64,000 nucleotides of DNA, taken from assembly GCA_024138025.1 (NCBI GenBank), contig JAMXBD010000396.1:209501-273500 (forward strand). The letters are read 5' to 3'. How positions within the stretch are numbered: the stretch's first letter is position 1; each line of letters opens with the position of its first letter. Positions 36,607 through 47,800 of this stretch are shown here, piece by piece. The position numbers and the translations under genes were made by a program. The stretch comes from Combretum micranthum. Lineage: Eukaryota; Streptophyta; Magnoliopsida; Myrtales; Combretaceae. The notes under the pieces were generated by a model. The model saw only the letters and a program-made list of their open reading frames with translations, was not told the origin of the DNA and did not search any database.

Positions 36607-36739
36607 ATAGTGTGTCTTTCTTTTGGTCAACTTCATAATATTAAACTATTCGTCACCACTAATGTTACAACTTACTTGATAATCTTGAAAATAATTCTTC
36701 TTTTACAAGAAATATAGTGTAGAGCAGTGATATGAGCAT

Positions 36740-37268
36740 TTTGGATCTTGATGATAAGCACAATTATTATTCGTCAAAACACTATTATCAATTATTGAGC
36801 ATTATGGTGCACATCCCTACCTTATTAAAAACTGAAATTGAGTGGAAAAAGGAGTTATTGCATATAAGCCACATATATGGACATGTAATCGTCTTCATAA
36901 TAACAAATTATTTCCAAATTATGCAATTAATGTGCTTGATATTAATTGTACAAACTTATAATTAGAAAGGGCAAATGAAAAGCATTAGAAAAGCATGCCA
37001 TATGTAGTTCTTTTTTTTTAAGGAATAGAAGATGAAAAATGCAAGAAATAACAAAACTAACTACCAACACCTAAAAAACTCAAAATACTTTTCATTAATT
37101 TCAGAGTACAATTTAAAACTTAAAAAATAACAACCCACATAAATCATGGTCCTAAGATTAAGCCATGATAACAGAGCATGAATAACAAAATAACCAACAC
37201 CTGAAAAACAGGAACAACATAAAATTTCTTGCGGTAGATTGTTAAATCCATTATGGTTGTAATATTTA
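36740..37268. other. Spacer between the P1-P2 and P3-P4 units
   Basis: Noncoding. The frames 36732-36965 (plus) and 37061-37324 (minus) show no recognisable domain. Up to about 36740 the sequence still aligns with the P4 upstream region ('tagagcagtg..atg.g.attttggat'). Confidence 0.55.
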
Positions 37269-37670
37269 TGGTATGTTTGGTATAAAGGAATGGACTGGAA
37301 TGGAATCGCAATTCCGGCTTTCATTCTTTTTCCTACGTTTAGAAGCGCTAAAAAAAGTTGGAATCGACGATTCCGGCTTTAAGGTGGAATTCGATTCCGT
37401 CTTTTAGAAGGCGGAAACGTGATTCCTTTACGTCTTCCATTAAAGTTCTTAATTAAATTACCTATTTACCCTATATAAATTTAATATAGTATTGTTTGTG
37501 AAAGGTATTTTTAATAAATTACAATATAAAGTAATTCTTTTTCATTCTATTCCGTGTCAATATCCAAACAAAAGAATGGATTTGTCACTCTCTTATTGAT
37601 TCCATTTCATTATATTCTTTTGATTCTAATCCATTCAATACCGAGCGATTCCTATGTACCAAACGTAACC
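37269..37670. mobile_element. Tourist-like (PIF/Harbinger) MITE with TTA duplication
   Basis: The 402 bp element starts 'tggtatgtttggtataaagg' and ends 'cctatgtaccaaacgtaacc', which pair as inverted ends. It is flanked by TTA at 37266-37268 and 37671-37673. Subterminal 'ggaatgg' and 'ccattc' words are typical of this family. No coding capacity. A relative is at 40553-40894. Confidence 0.82.
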
Positions 37671-37739
37671 TTACATTTTTTATTCGCATTTGAGGGTAAA
37701 TAACACATCTTACAAAACCAATATATATAGATGTATATT

Positions 37740-38215
37740 TTTTTAATTTCTATATATTCGGTCTTTCATAAAATGTGTAGCGAAAAAAGTTTTTCTCTTG
37801 CACTATTAACGTATGATCCACAGCGCTGGTTTTTTCTCATCATCCTTACATATATTATTTATAAACCCAAGCCCCGGTAAAGCATACACGTATATGTAAG
37901 TTTTGATTCCACCTTTTACGTCGACAAAGCTTGGACAATTCAGTTGGAATACAACTGCTCGGAAGGTCGATAGCATGCAATGATCTAGCTAATTTCTTAG
38001 TCCTCCGGTTTAATCTCTTGCGGCAGATGGAAGAGTTAGTCTTGGTGGTGGAGCCGGGGGTTAAACGTAGCTATTTTATTCATCTCTTAATATAAGCTAT
38101 AGAACAAGAACAAGAGACTTAGACAAGCAGCAACTACACAAACAATGACCCAAATAGAAGATGATTTATCGCATGATGTATAACTATTTTATGCTGCAAT
38201 AGAGCATTATATCAT
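37740..38215 (-). pseudogene. Module P3 of the small membrane-protein family
   Basis: Minus-strand translation gives 'NSYTSCDKSSSIWVIVCVVAA' and 'CLSLLFLFYSLY' before a TAA (about 38080), aligned with P4 'NSDTSSSDNTPTWVIVCVVAA'. The tail is shifted and degenerate. Its would-be start lies right after the end of P4, with no promoter between. It retains the uninterrupted site ('gatgatttatcgcatgatg', 38160-38178) where the copia element entered P1. Confidence 0.6.
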
Positions 38216-38306
38216 TTTCTTATTTTGAGGCTCTTCAATCGCTTGTTCAAATTTACGTACACACCACGGACACTCATAGCGACGAGCGTAGCCCTCCATG
38301 GTGACG

Positions 38307-38732
38307 TCAAGGGGCTGAACAACCTCGAGCAGGAACATGACAACCTTGAGCAGGAACAAGATATACGGTGCCGTGGTGATGGTGGTCGTGGTCGTGGTGG
38401 TGGTTTTGGCCGTCGTGGTGGTGTTTGTGGTCGAGTTCGTGGAATTGGTCCTCGTGTTGGTGTTTGTGGTCCAGTTTGTGGCGTTGCTCGTCGTGGTGGT
38501 GTTTGTGGTCGAGTTTGTGGCTTTGCTCGTCGTGGTGGTGTTTGTGGGCGAGGCGGTGTTCGTGTTGAAATGGTAATATCGGACGTCTCTTATAAAAGAT
38601 GTACAGCAAGACTAGGAGGATTAGAACAGCAGCGACTACACAAACGATGACCCAAGTAGGAGTGTTATCAGATGATGATGTATCACTATTTGGATCATAA
38701 TAATATGGTGGAGAGTAGTAATTATTAGGCAT
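38307..38732 (-). CDS. Module P4: small single-pass membrane protein with His-rich repeats
   Basis: I do not recognise this family. The ATG at 38732-38730 follows a TATA box by about 70 bases and opens a 141-codon frame. It has a short Tyr/Pro/Ser/Asp N-terminus (starting 'MPNNYYSPPYYYDPNS') and one transmembrane helix, 'WVIVCVVAAVLILLVLLYIF', at about residues 30-49. 'YKRR' follows, suggesting the C-terminus faces the cytosol. Then come four 13-residue units like 'LDHKHHHDEQRHK' (about residues 61-112) and 'HHHDHDHHHHG'. The frame stops after 'GCSAP'. In the -1 frame just beyond lies 'VVQPLDVTMEGYARRYECPW', matching the end of P2, so a frameshift near the end is likely. The His/Asp density suggests metal binding, an inference. 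The opposite strand is also open but lacks paralogue support. Confidence 0.6.
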   Translation of the reverse strand: MPNNYYSPPYYYDPNSDTSSSDNTPTWVIVCVVAAVLILLVLLYIFYKRRPILPFQHEHRLAHKHHHDEQSHKLDHKHHHDEQRHKLDHKHQHEDQFHELDHKHHHDGQNHHHDHDHHHHGTVYLVPAQGCHVPARGCSAP

Positions 38733-38800
38733 TATGCAAGAAAGCACAGAAACACACTGTCAAATGTACCACAACATTCATTTACAGCATTATTGGGTGC

Positions 38801-38810
38801 ATTTTATAGA
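38801..38810 (-). promoter_or_regulatory. TATA box of P4
   Basis: Minus strand 'tctataaaat', about 70 bases before the ATG. The surrounding 'ggagcctgtagga.gctctataaaa' is conserved upstream of P2. Confidence 0.7.
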
Positions 38811-40552
38811 GCCTCCTACAGGCTCCAAGGGTAAGAGTTAGTCTTTCTTTGAACAGAAACACACTGTCGAACGTACCAAAACATTCATCACTACTTATGT
38901 AAAACTTACTCGATAATCCTGGCAATAATTATTCCTTTACATGCAATATATTGTAGAGCAGTGGCATGTGTATTTTGGATACGTGTCATGCAAAGATGAG
39001 TAAAGTAATATATAGGGCTATGAAAAGTTTAATTATGTATAAAATTAAACTTTTTAAAAGTTTAAATACTTAATAGTCAATTTCGTCAAAGTTTAGATAC
39101 CAAAAGAGATAATTTCCCCACTTTTAAACCAATATAGTTAATCGTAAATATAGACAAAACAAAACCCGAGTACCAAATATGGTGATTATACTACAAAGAA
39201 AATATGTACAGCATTTTCAAACAATTTAATTATTTGAATTTATAACATTTATAAATTGAATTGTAGTTTCTTCCTCTCATATCCTCCATTACAAATAAAG
39301 CAACATAACACTTTTTTAGTGTATAGGATGAATGTTTTAGCTATGTCATATTAAGTGTTTATATTTTCAATTTTTGATAATTTTGTGAAACATTTCTAAA
39401 TTTTAGCAAATGAGTACTTATACTTTTAATGTATGTGCAGTTTAGTGTCTACATTAAATAATATTTGACAGACTTTTATCTTAATAATGAGATAATGGTA
39501 AATGCTTAGCTAAAAATCATCTAAATCTAGAAATACGGCAATAAATTCCAAAAAAAAAACTAAATGTTAAAAGTATATATATATATTTCGCCTGCTCTTA
39601 CCATTATCATGTCATCAAAATATATATCTGTCAAATATTACTTAACAAAAACACTTCAAAATAAAAAGAAAATACTAAATTTAAAAAAAAAATGAATGTA
39701 CTAGCATTTGTTCTGTCAATATATCCATATGGAACGATACCCACCTTCCATACCCTTTTTTCAGGATGAGTTTTCGTGCAACCTAAGATACCTGCTCTAT
39801 GTTCCTTATGAAACACTTGGCAAAACGAAATCTTATCCGCGTCCATTGTATGTGGGACGACTAACATAAAATGACAAAAACAAAAACAATTAATCATAGC
39901 ATGTGGTTAGCAAGTAGATAAGAGGGCTGTGGCAACGGTTTGTCTAAATAAATCATAATCATGACTTCAACTTTGACCGGTGCAGCAAGCGTAACGCTGT
40001 CCTTATCGGTGTTTTAAATTTTAAGTCGCCATAATTAATAATTACTTGATGTTTAAATCATCACCAGATTGGTTTATGTTGTGATTTATGCAATAATATA
40101 GATCTGATACTGGGTCTATTATTACATTTAAGTTTTAACAGTTATCATGTCATCGTCACACTTACCAACATTCTTGATACCAAACGATGTTGAATGATCC
40201 TTAGAATAATTAAAACATATTTTCCAATAAAATCCATAACGCTTACGACCTATACATAAATGATTAAGATTGATATGGTATTATCTTAAGTTTAATTCAA
40301 CTATTGTTGTGGCAAATTTGAAGTCAAATTCAAATCACTCAAATAGTTATTAAATTGATATCGCTTTACGTAATAATCATCAAATAACATTGAGCAATTA
40401 ATCATATTATGGAACGAAAAATTGTCATCTAGAAAGAACCCATGCGACCAATGGTGCAATTTAAAAATAAAATTGTCTTTCAATAAAATACAATATTATT
40501 AATGGTAAACTTTTATTTAAAATACATAAGGATTAGGCTGAGTGATTACTAA

Positions 40553-40894
40553 TGGCACGTTTGGTATGTAGGAAAGGGCCGAAATGGAATGGCGATTTCG
40601 GTTTCCATTCTCTTTCTCAATGTTTGGAAGCGTTTTTAAAAGTCGGATTTGCAGCTTTGAAAGGGAATTCAAAGGCGGAATCGCTATTTCATTCCACTTT
40701 TATTAATCATGTGAATGTAATTACTTTTTTATCCTATCATGTATTAATATTTTGTATTTATTACTGAGGGCATTCCCGATAATTATACTTTTAATCATTC
40801 TATTCCATGTAATCTTTCAAACATAAGAATGAATTTGTCATTCCTAAACTTATTCCATTCCATTCCAAATCATTACTCCGTACCAAACGTGACA
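40553..40894. mobile_element. Tourist-like MITE with TAA duplication and visible empty site
   Basis: Starts 'tggcacgtttggtatgtagg' and ends 'ccgtaccaaacgtgaca', flanked by TAA at 40550-40552 and 40895-40897. The equivalent place in duplication copy 1 (about 26355, 'gctaataaattag') has one TAA and no insert. This confirms the exact boundaries and that insertion followed the duplication, or occurred only on this copy. Confidence 0.92.
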
Positions 40895-41594
40895 TAATAG
40901 ATTAGAATATTCTATAATATTATCAAAATTTTGTGATTTTCAAATTCTTAACTTGGAATTATTAATATATTTATTTAGACTTTTTTTTTTAAAATTTGTA
41001 TCTAAAAATTTAAATTTGTACTTACTACCTAAATGGGTAGTTAATGCACGTTGGCCATTACAGATGACGAAATGCTAAGGTTAACAACTGAAGATATTCT
41101 GAAGGTGTTAATAACCAGAAATCCATCGATTAATGACATTCCAACTAACTTATTGTGACATTAACCTATGTTTAAAATTATGTTTAATTTCTAGCAAGAT
41201 TAATGAAAAAATTATATATTGCTTAGATTTTTAATTTGTTTCTTAAATTAATGCAAGACACTAGCTTGTGTGAAAATCAAACCTTTATTTATCAACTCTT
41301 AAGCATTATCATGCTCTGATGTAACTAAACCAACCTCTGCTTTCGGTCGGATGAAACGTTATTATTCCTCGTGATGTGCCAAAGGAGAAAAATTTATAAA
41401 TTCCAACTTCGTACCTCTTGCATGAGGGCCCAAATAAATAACAGAGATTATTAAGACATATGATCTAGAAGATTGCGTCAAAAAATGGCTACTCAAAGGT
41501 TAGTTTATAAAGTGAAAGTTCCATATAGACTTTTAATACCTTGCATTTGTTTTTAGGATGCGACGTGAAAACTCTTAACAACCATGTTATGTGC

Positions 41595-41662
41595 ATCGTC
41601 ATCATCATCATATCGTCATCGTCATCGTCATCATCATCATAATAATAATAATAATAATAACT
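41595..41662. repeat. Compound (ATC/GTC)n(TAA)n microsatellite
   Basis: 'catcgtcatcatcatcatat' followed by TCG/TCA triplets and about nine TAA units. Copy 1 of the duplication has only a short TAA run at the same place (about 26964-26976). Confidence 0.9.
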
Positions 41663-43644
41663 GTTAGGATGGGATCCTCTCGACTTTGTAATTGCCATCA
41701 ACTATTCAGTTTATACAAACTAGATTTACATAGTGAATTTACTCTCTCTCATGGTATTTTTTTTTTAATGATGTAAAAACTTTATTTGCCTACTTATTAT
41801 AAGGTACAAAAAATTCATTTTATATGGAGCTCAACCACTTATTGAGTATTTTTAAGTTATAATGATAAAATTTTTCCTAGATGCACTTTGCATAACCACT
41901 TTTATCTCATATGATTGTATTTTTCTCATCATGCATTATTTATACGTGATAAGTTTATACTATCATGTGTAAATTATAAAATTTAGTGTAGGAATTAAAA
42001 AGTTAATAAACGGATCATTAAAAAACCTTTATGGAGTTTTTAATAAAAAAACCTCAACAAAAATATCCTACTTATTTCAAGATTATCTCTTTCCAATTCT
42101 TTTATTTATGTACTCTTAGAATATTTATAAAAACACTAAATATTCCATTATTTATTAAGTTTATTCATTTTTATCTACTCCATTTATATGCTGTCGCGAA
42201 TAAGGACTCTTAATATATTTTTATTTTCATTTTTTAAACTTATATACGATTGCACATAATTCGATCAGACATGAATCATAATAGTAGAAAGCGTTCTCTT
42301 TAAGAATGTAAATGAACAGTGTACAATGGTTATCATTGGAGCCATCAACTGTAAGAGCAGGACCATCAGGAAATTCCTTTCCATGTCTGAACGCCAAGTC
42401 CAAAATAGAGGCTGAGATCTGAAATTCAGAGGTATGGGTAAACAGAATGTCGATCTCATCTCACGTTTTTGAATCATACTAGATTAACCTGTAAATATAA
42501 CGTGTATTATTTTTTTTATATATAACATTTTTTTTTTCATTTGTAATCTAAAACATCAAATAAATAATTTAATCAGATAAAATTATAATAAGTATGTAAC
42601 AATTTGAACTTATCACATCTTGTTTTAATGTCATACTAAGTTAATATTATAATTATCTGATCTAAAAATTCAAGTTTAAAAATATAGGATAAATTATTAT
42701 ATTTATTATGCAATACTTCCTTGAATTATGTGAAGAGGCTTTAACTAAGTCCTATTAAGTTGACAATTTAATTAAATAAGATTTTATTAAAATGCAGAAA
42801 TTTGAACTTATAATATACTACTATAACAAATTAGCACCTCAAGCAATGTAAAAGTTTTAAGCTTGTAACTTTAAGCTATGAGCACGTATTTGTGATGAAT
42901 TTATTCATCACAGCTCAGAACTCGCTATTCAACATGACGCCCTTTGGGTCTAGTGGATGAACAGTTTCATTTTCTTTCCCTTTCAAAAATTGTAAAATAC
43001 ATAAGGAAAAAAATTACAATATATAGTAAAGGTAGAAAAAGAAAGATTAAAAGGAAGGAAAAAAAAAAAAAAACAACATGAAGCTATGAAAAATAAATAA
43101 ATATATATAACAAAGCCGCCATTGCCAAGGAAGTAAGAAGACGCATCATTAACGAAGCAGGTTTCTACCCGCCTCACAATTACAAGGAGGAATAGAAATT
43201 ATGCGAGTACTGCTGATACTTGATTTTATCTTTGCTAAATGGAAAATTTAATAATTAAATTTTTTAATTTGATATCTGAATTTTAAAATAATCAATTTAA
43301 TACTCAATCAAATATTTTACAACTATTTTTACTACTCATACTGTATTTACTAATATAGAAGAGCCAATCTATCATTATTAGATTATGTTTGACGTAGTAG
43401 AAATTTATCTATTAAAAGATTAAAAATATGATTAACTTTTTTTTTCGGTGAATTCATGACATTTTATTACTTCAAAAGAAAGTAACAAGTAGATTCAATC
43501 GGATTACAGGCAACTTCATTTACAATAGTACAACTATTAGAGAGTTTCTTGGACACAATGTCTAATGTCCCTTGTTTCTAAAGAACAGTAGATATATAAA
43601 AAAGAGGAAAGAATCATATATATATGTATATATTTTCAAAATTT

Positions 43645-44822
43645 GAGACATTTACAGAATATTTACTATATGAAAAATTATTTTTCTTTCCTTTATATAT
43701 TTTAATAAGTTTTCTAATAATACACCTTAATATTTTCCAATTATTAATTATAAAAATCACTAATATAACTATCATGCGATTTCGAACATTTTTGTTTTCA
43801 AAGGGTGATGTATTCTTCTAAATTTAATAGTTCGCAAATGAGACTCGATTGTAAATTGCCAAAGACAGTAACATGGAGATAATTGTTTATAGAAAGGTGA
43901 GTGGAACTGGAACTTTTAAAAAGCAATGAAACAAGATTGACTATACTGTCTTTTCGGACACCGGAGAAGAAGAGCCCCATCACATGGCAAGTTAGGGCAT
44001 CGAAGGCCCTAGCTGCTTTAACATAAAATCAAAATGCATCTCTTGTCGTGTCTACATGGATTGCCTGTTTTAAAAAATTTCCTTTACCAGTCATTTCACG
44101 TCCACTCCTTTCCCAAGAACCAACAACAACCTGGTCAGTGTTTGGAGATCAGAATGCTAAAAAGCAAAATCATGCTGTGTATTGGACACAACCTAGAGAC
44201 TTTAGGACACTAAGAAAAAGGATTGGTCTTAACAGGAAACATAGCTTGCTAGCTTTATAAAGAGATTCCAGTACTTTAACGAATATAATACCAGGATCGT
44301 GTGATGACTTGTTGAAAATATTAATTCATAAGAACAGCCAGATGGGAAATATTTTTATCAATACATAATTCATACTTTAGTGGTGATATATGCTCCCCCT
44401 TTAAGTACATCTTACTTCAGCTGCAGATGAAGGATTTTGGTGACAATCTATTATTCTTGTTGATTGTACCAAAGCTTTATCATTTCAAATGAACTATATA
44501 TATTTTTCATGCCTCGAACTGGTCATATATGCATCTAATTGAATGACGAACTAATTTTCCAGCTCAGGTACATAGAAAGAGTGGTGAGCAGGTGTATTTT
44601 CTCTCTGTAATTAATAAGGTGCCCATACGGATTATCGCTTCCGAATCAGTTTGTTATATGAAAAAATTCCCTCCTATATGCATTCTTTAACATGTTATCA
44701 CTGGCATATCTGGAATAAACCCTCAACAAACTTCTGGTCAGAAAGTTGAATGAAGTAAGATAGCTCTATGCAACTCCCTAACCAAAAGAACAGGTAAACC
44801 TTTGCAGTTGTGAAGCGTACCA
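43645..44822. other. Intergenic DNA downstream of the PRD3 homologue
   Basis: No supported gene. A plus-strand frame at 44048-44260 contains protein-like text ('HAVYWTQPRDFRTLRKRIGL') but no domain I recognise and no neighbouring exon. The part close to 44823 is probably the 3' UTR of the minus-strand gene. Confidence 0.5.
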
Positions 44823-47800
44823 TCAATTTATAATTATTGGATTACAGCATTTTCGCTTGCGTCTTCTTGCTTTTCTGAGGATCCGCTCTGTCTCTACAGT
44901 AACTTCATTGATCATTATGCTTCCTAATAATTTCCAGGAAATGAGATGCATTAGGACTTGTAAAACAAATCCCCATATAAACTTTGGAAAAAGGTTTATC
45001 TGATCAACTACTAACTAATTAACAAAACGGCTATATTGAAAAGACAGCATCCAAGAAGATGCCATAATCAAATTCAGAAGATTATTGATATGTATAATTT
45101 AGAAAAAAAGAAGTATTTAATGATCAATGCTCAATGTTTCTACTTTCTTCCCACCTATGTGCCCAGGGTTTAAAGATTAGCACCTACAAGAAAAATGACC
45201 AATATTTTTTTCGTATCCTAGTGTAATGTTCACGTGGTTGAGTAACGATCGTCTGTTATTAGAATATCTTGCCTACATAGATGACAAATCTCCTTCCATT
45301 TTATGAAGTTCAAACTGCATGAAATTAGCATGTTATTAATTTGATAGTGCAGAAAAATGACAGCTATATATTACATCAAAAGGAAAAGAAAAGGTTCCTT
45401 AATACACCCATTCATTTATTAACAGTACCTGTCTCCTTTCCATCAAGAAGGCAGGAAAAACCTCCATCAATCTCTTCATCTGATTCAATAAGGAGCCTAC
45501 AGTCTTTTTCTTGCTTGATGAGCTGCAATGCAATAAAGACATGACATAATCTTATTTTTCCTCTCCAAGCATAAGCTTCTTTATTGAACTTAGAAGAAAC
45601 AGACAGGTCAATCGCCACATAGAAACCAGTATCAGCTAGGTAGAATTCTTAAAGCATGCACCAAGGTCATATGCATTTTTTTGGGATGGATAAGGATCTC
45701 TTCAATTGCAGCTTTTGCTCTCTTGGCACTTTATACAGGATATAAGAGTAATAAAATTGAAAAGACCTTCAATTGAGGAGGAACTTCCTTTCTTGTATGC
45801 TCCCTCCCTGATGCCCTTATTCTAGTGGCTTGTTCAAACTTGACCGACCTCCACTCTCCCATTTCTGTTTTTGGTGAAAAATTTACCTGTGGTGGAACCA
45901 CAGGAATTGCAGCTGGACTGAAAGAAGCACATTTTAGACCTCTGAAAATGGGGTGTGATGACAACTAGAAAGAGCAAAAAAACTGCAAATGCAACCCAGC
46001 ATATCAAACTGATCAATAAATGCAAAGCATAAGCATGCACAGAATGAGCATCTTCTGTGGACAAACATTTTCACTGATAAAAATGTGACAGCAGTCCAAG
46101 TTTAAGCAGAATGGCATACTTCTACTGGTTGTGAAGAGATAGAATTTAGCTTAAGAACATTGGCGACATACTTCTTGTAATGCTGCAGCTCTCCATGTGG
46201 GGTTGTGTGAAATCCAGCACTCTAAAAACTTGCAACACTTAGAGAAGTGCAGTTACAATTGGAATGTCCCATTAAGACTCAGGAAAAGGGTACCTTATAT
46301 GTACAAACAGATGGAGATGCTGATTTTTGGTTTGGTCTTTGTAGGACAGAGATTAATGCCTGCAAATAGCAGTTAAACGAGGAAAAACACCATCAAATCT
46401 AACAGCATAGTAACATTCTAAATCAGTCAGCTGTAAAGTTGGCAGCCAGAAAAGACGGAGAGTATTTTTGTCCAAGAATACAATTGATTTGACCAATAAA
46501 TTATTATCAAGAAGCATCAGAATACATGAGGTTCTATAAAGGAAGGAAGAAAGACTTCTAACTGAGCATTCACATAAAAGAGTACAAGAGCGCTGAGTTT
46601 GACATGCCTGTATTTCCTTGGTGAAGCTACTGCATAGGTGATCCTGAAGTTCCAACTTTGATTTTGCTATATGCTCTGGCAGTCGTGAAAGTGCTGAGAA
46701 TACTTCCTGCAACTTGTCTTCGTGTTTAGACGTGCTCAACTGGTCTAATATTGTCCTAAAGCACCCATCAAGACTAGTTTTGATCTCATCTTGCCCTTTG
46801 CTCTATTCCCCATGTTTTAATTTTATTAATAATACAGAATAAACAGCACACCAATAAGCAGCCAACAAAAGGAAAGCATGATAAAAAGTATAGATCTCAT
46901 TACCATCAGTTGTAGTGAGTTATCATGCAGCATTAATTTCTGCCGCAGGGTTTCCACTGTGCCAACATTGTGATCAATATAATTATTAATGATGCATTAA
47001 AATTGATAGATTATGAAAAGGATTCATATTTATTCTAGGGGACAAATTATGCATCAACGTCAAAACCAAAGAAAGGCAATTTGTTACATCTTATATGCTA
47101 ATCCGCAGAAAATTAGCTGATGATACTCTTTAGATCTCAATAGTTTTGAAGACATAATAGCATGATGACCTATCACAACCTTTTTTTTTTTTTCTTCGTT
47201 TTAACATAATGGGATATGCAAGAAAGCTGTGATTATGGATCCTCCAACGCATGATCAAAGATTACTCACTTTCTAAATATACTTCTTTTGTTCCCTTGTT
47301 GACTTGCATGACATCACTCTGAACAGAATCCAAAACCATCCCTAACCTGCTTAATGAAGCTTCCATCAATCCAATTCGTCGTTCAACTTCTTCAGTTATC
47401 TGACCTGTTTACAAGGATATATGGAGACAAGCTCAAAAAAAAAAAAAAAACATATAATTTTTTTATAAGCTTCTCACAGATAAGACCACAAAATATGACA
47501 ATGTCTTATAAGTGAGTCCAAATCTCAATAGAACGGATTACATCCTAGGTTTTTGGTAGCGTTTAACTATTAAAAGCTTAGTAATAGTGGAAGGTGTTAA
47601 TTACATTTGTTATCTGAGAATGAGGAGGCACCCCATTTCCGGATAATACTGGTAGAACTTCTTGAAATCGGCATCTGACTCTCTTCTCGTGTATGATTCA
47701 CAATAGCTAATTTCTTCACAGGTTTCTCTCTTTCTTGAGAGCTGTATCTCTGCATGGACTATGTGAAAAAAAAAAAAAGAAGAAATCATTTGCAGAACAT

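Larger units (their letters stand above)
38978..43644. repeat. Segmental duplication, copy 2
   Basis: Aligns with 24807-28994. Its left edge follows the upstream region of P4 at 'attttggatac' and starts in the middle of the inner MITE, so only the right halves of both nested MITEs are present. Extra content relative to copy 1: the Tourist MITE 40553-40894, about 75 bases near 41370-41445, and a microsatellite at 41595-41662. The minus strand has an open 79-codon stretch at about 42235-42470 that is interrupted in copy 1. Confidence 0.9.

Noticed and set aside
38225..38650. Gly/Arg/Cys-rich plus-strand frame across the P4 repeat
   Set aside because: Paralogy of the transmembrane segment, the TATA box and the ATG all support the minus strand. 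The plus frame follows from the repeat composition.
41591..41776. His/Ile-rich plus frame and the Asp/Tyr-rich minus frame
   Set aside because: Both are readings of a microsatellite.
42265..42477. Minus-strand 70-codon frame starting MIQKREMRSTFC
   Set aside because: A neighbouring frame over the same DNA has the more protein-like composition. Neither has a match, so no gene is called and the region is left as a finding.
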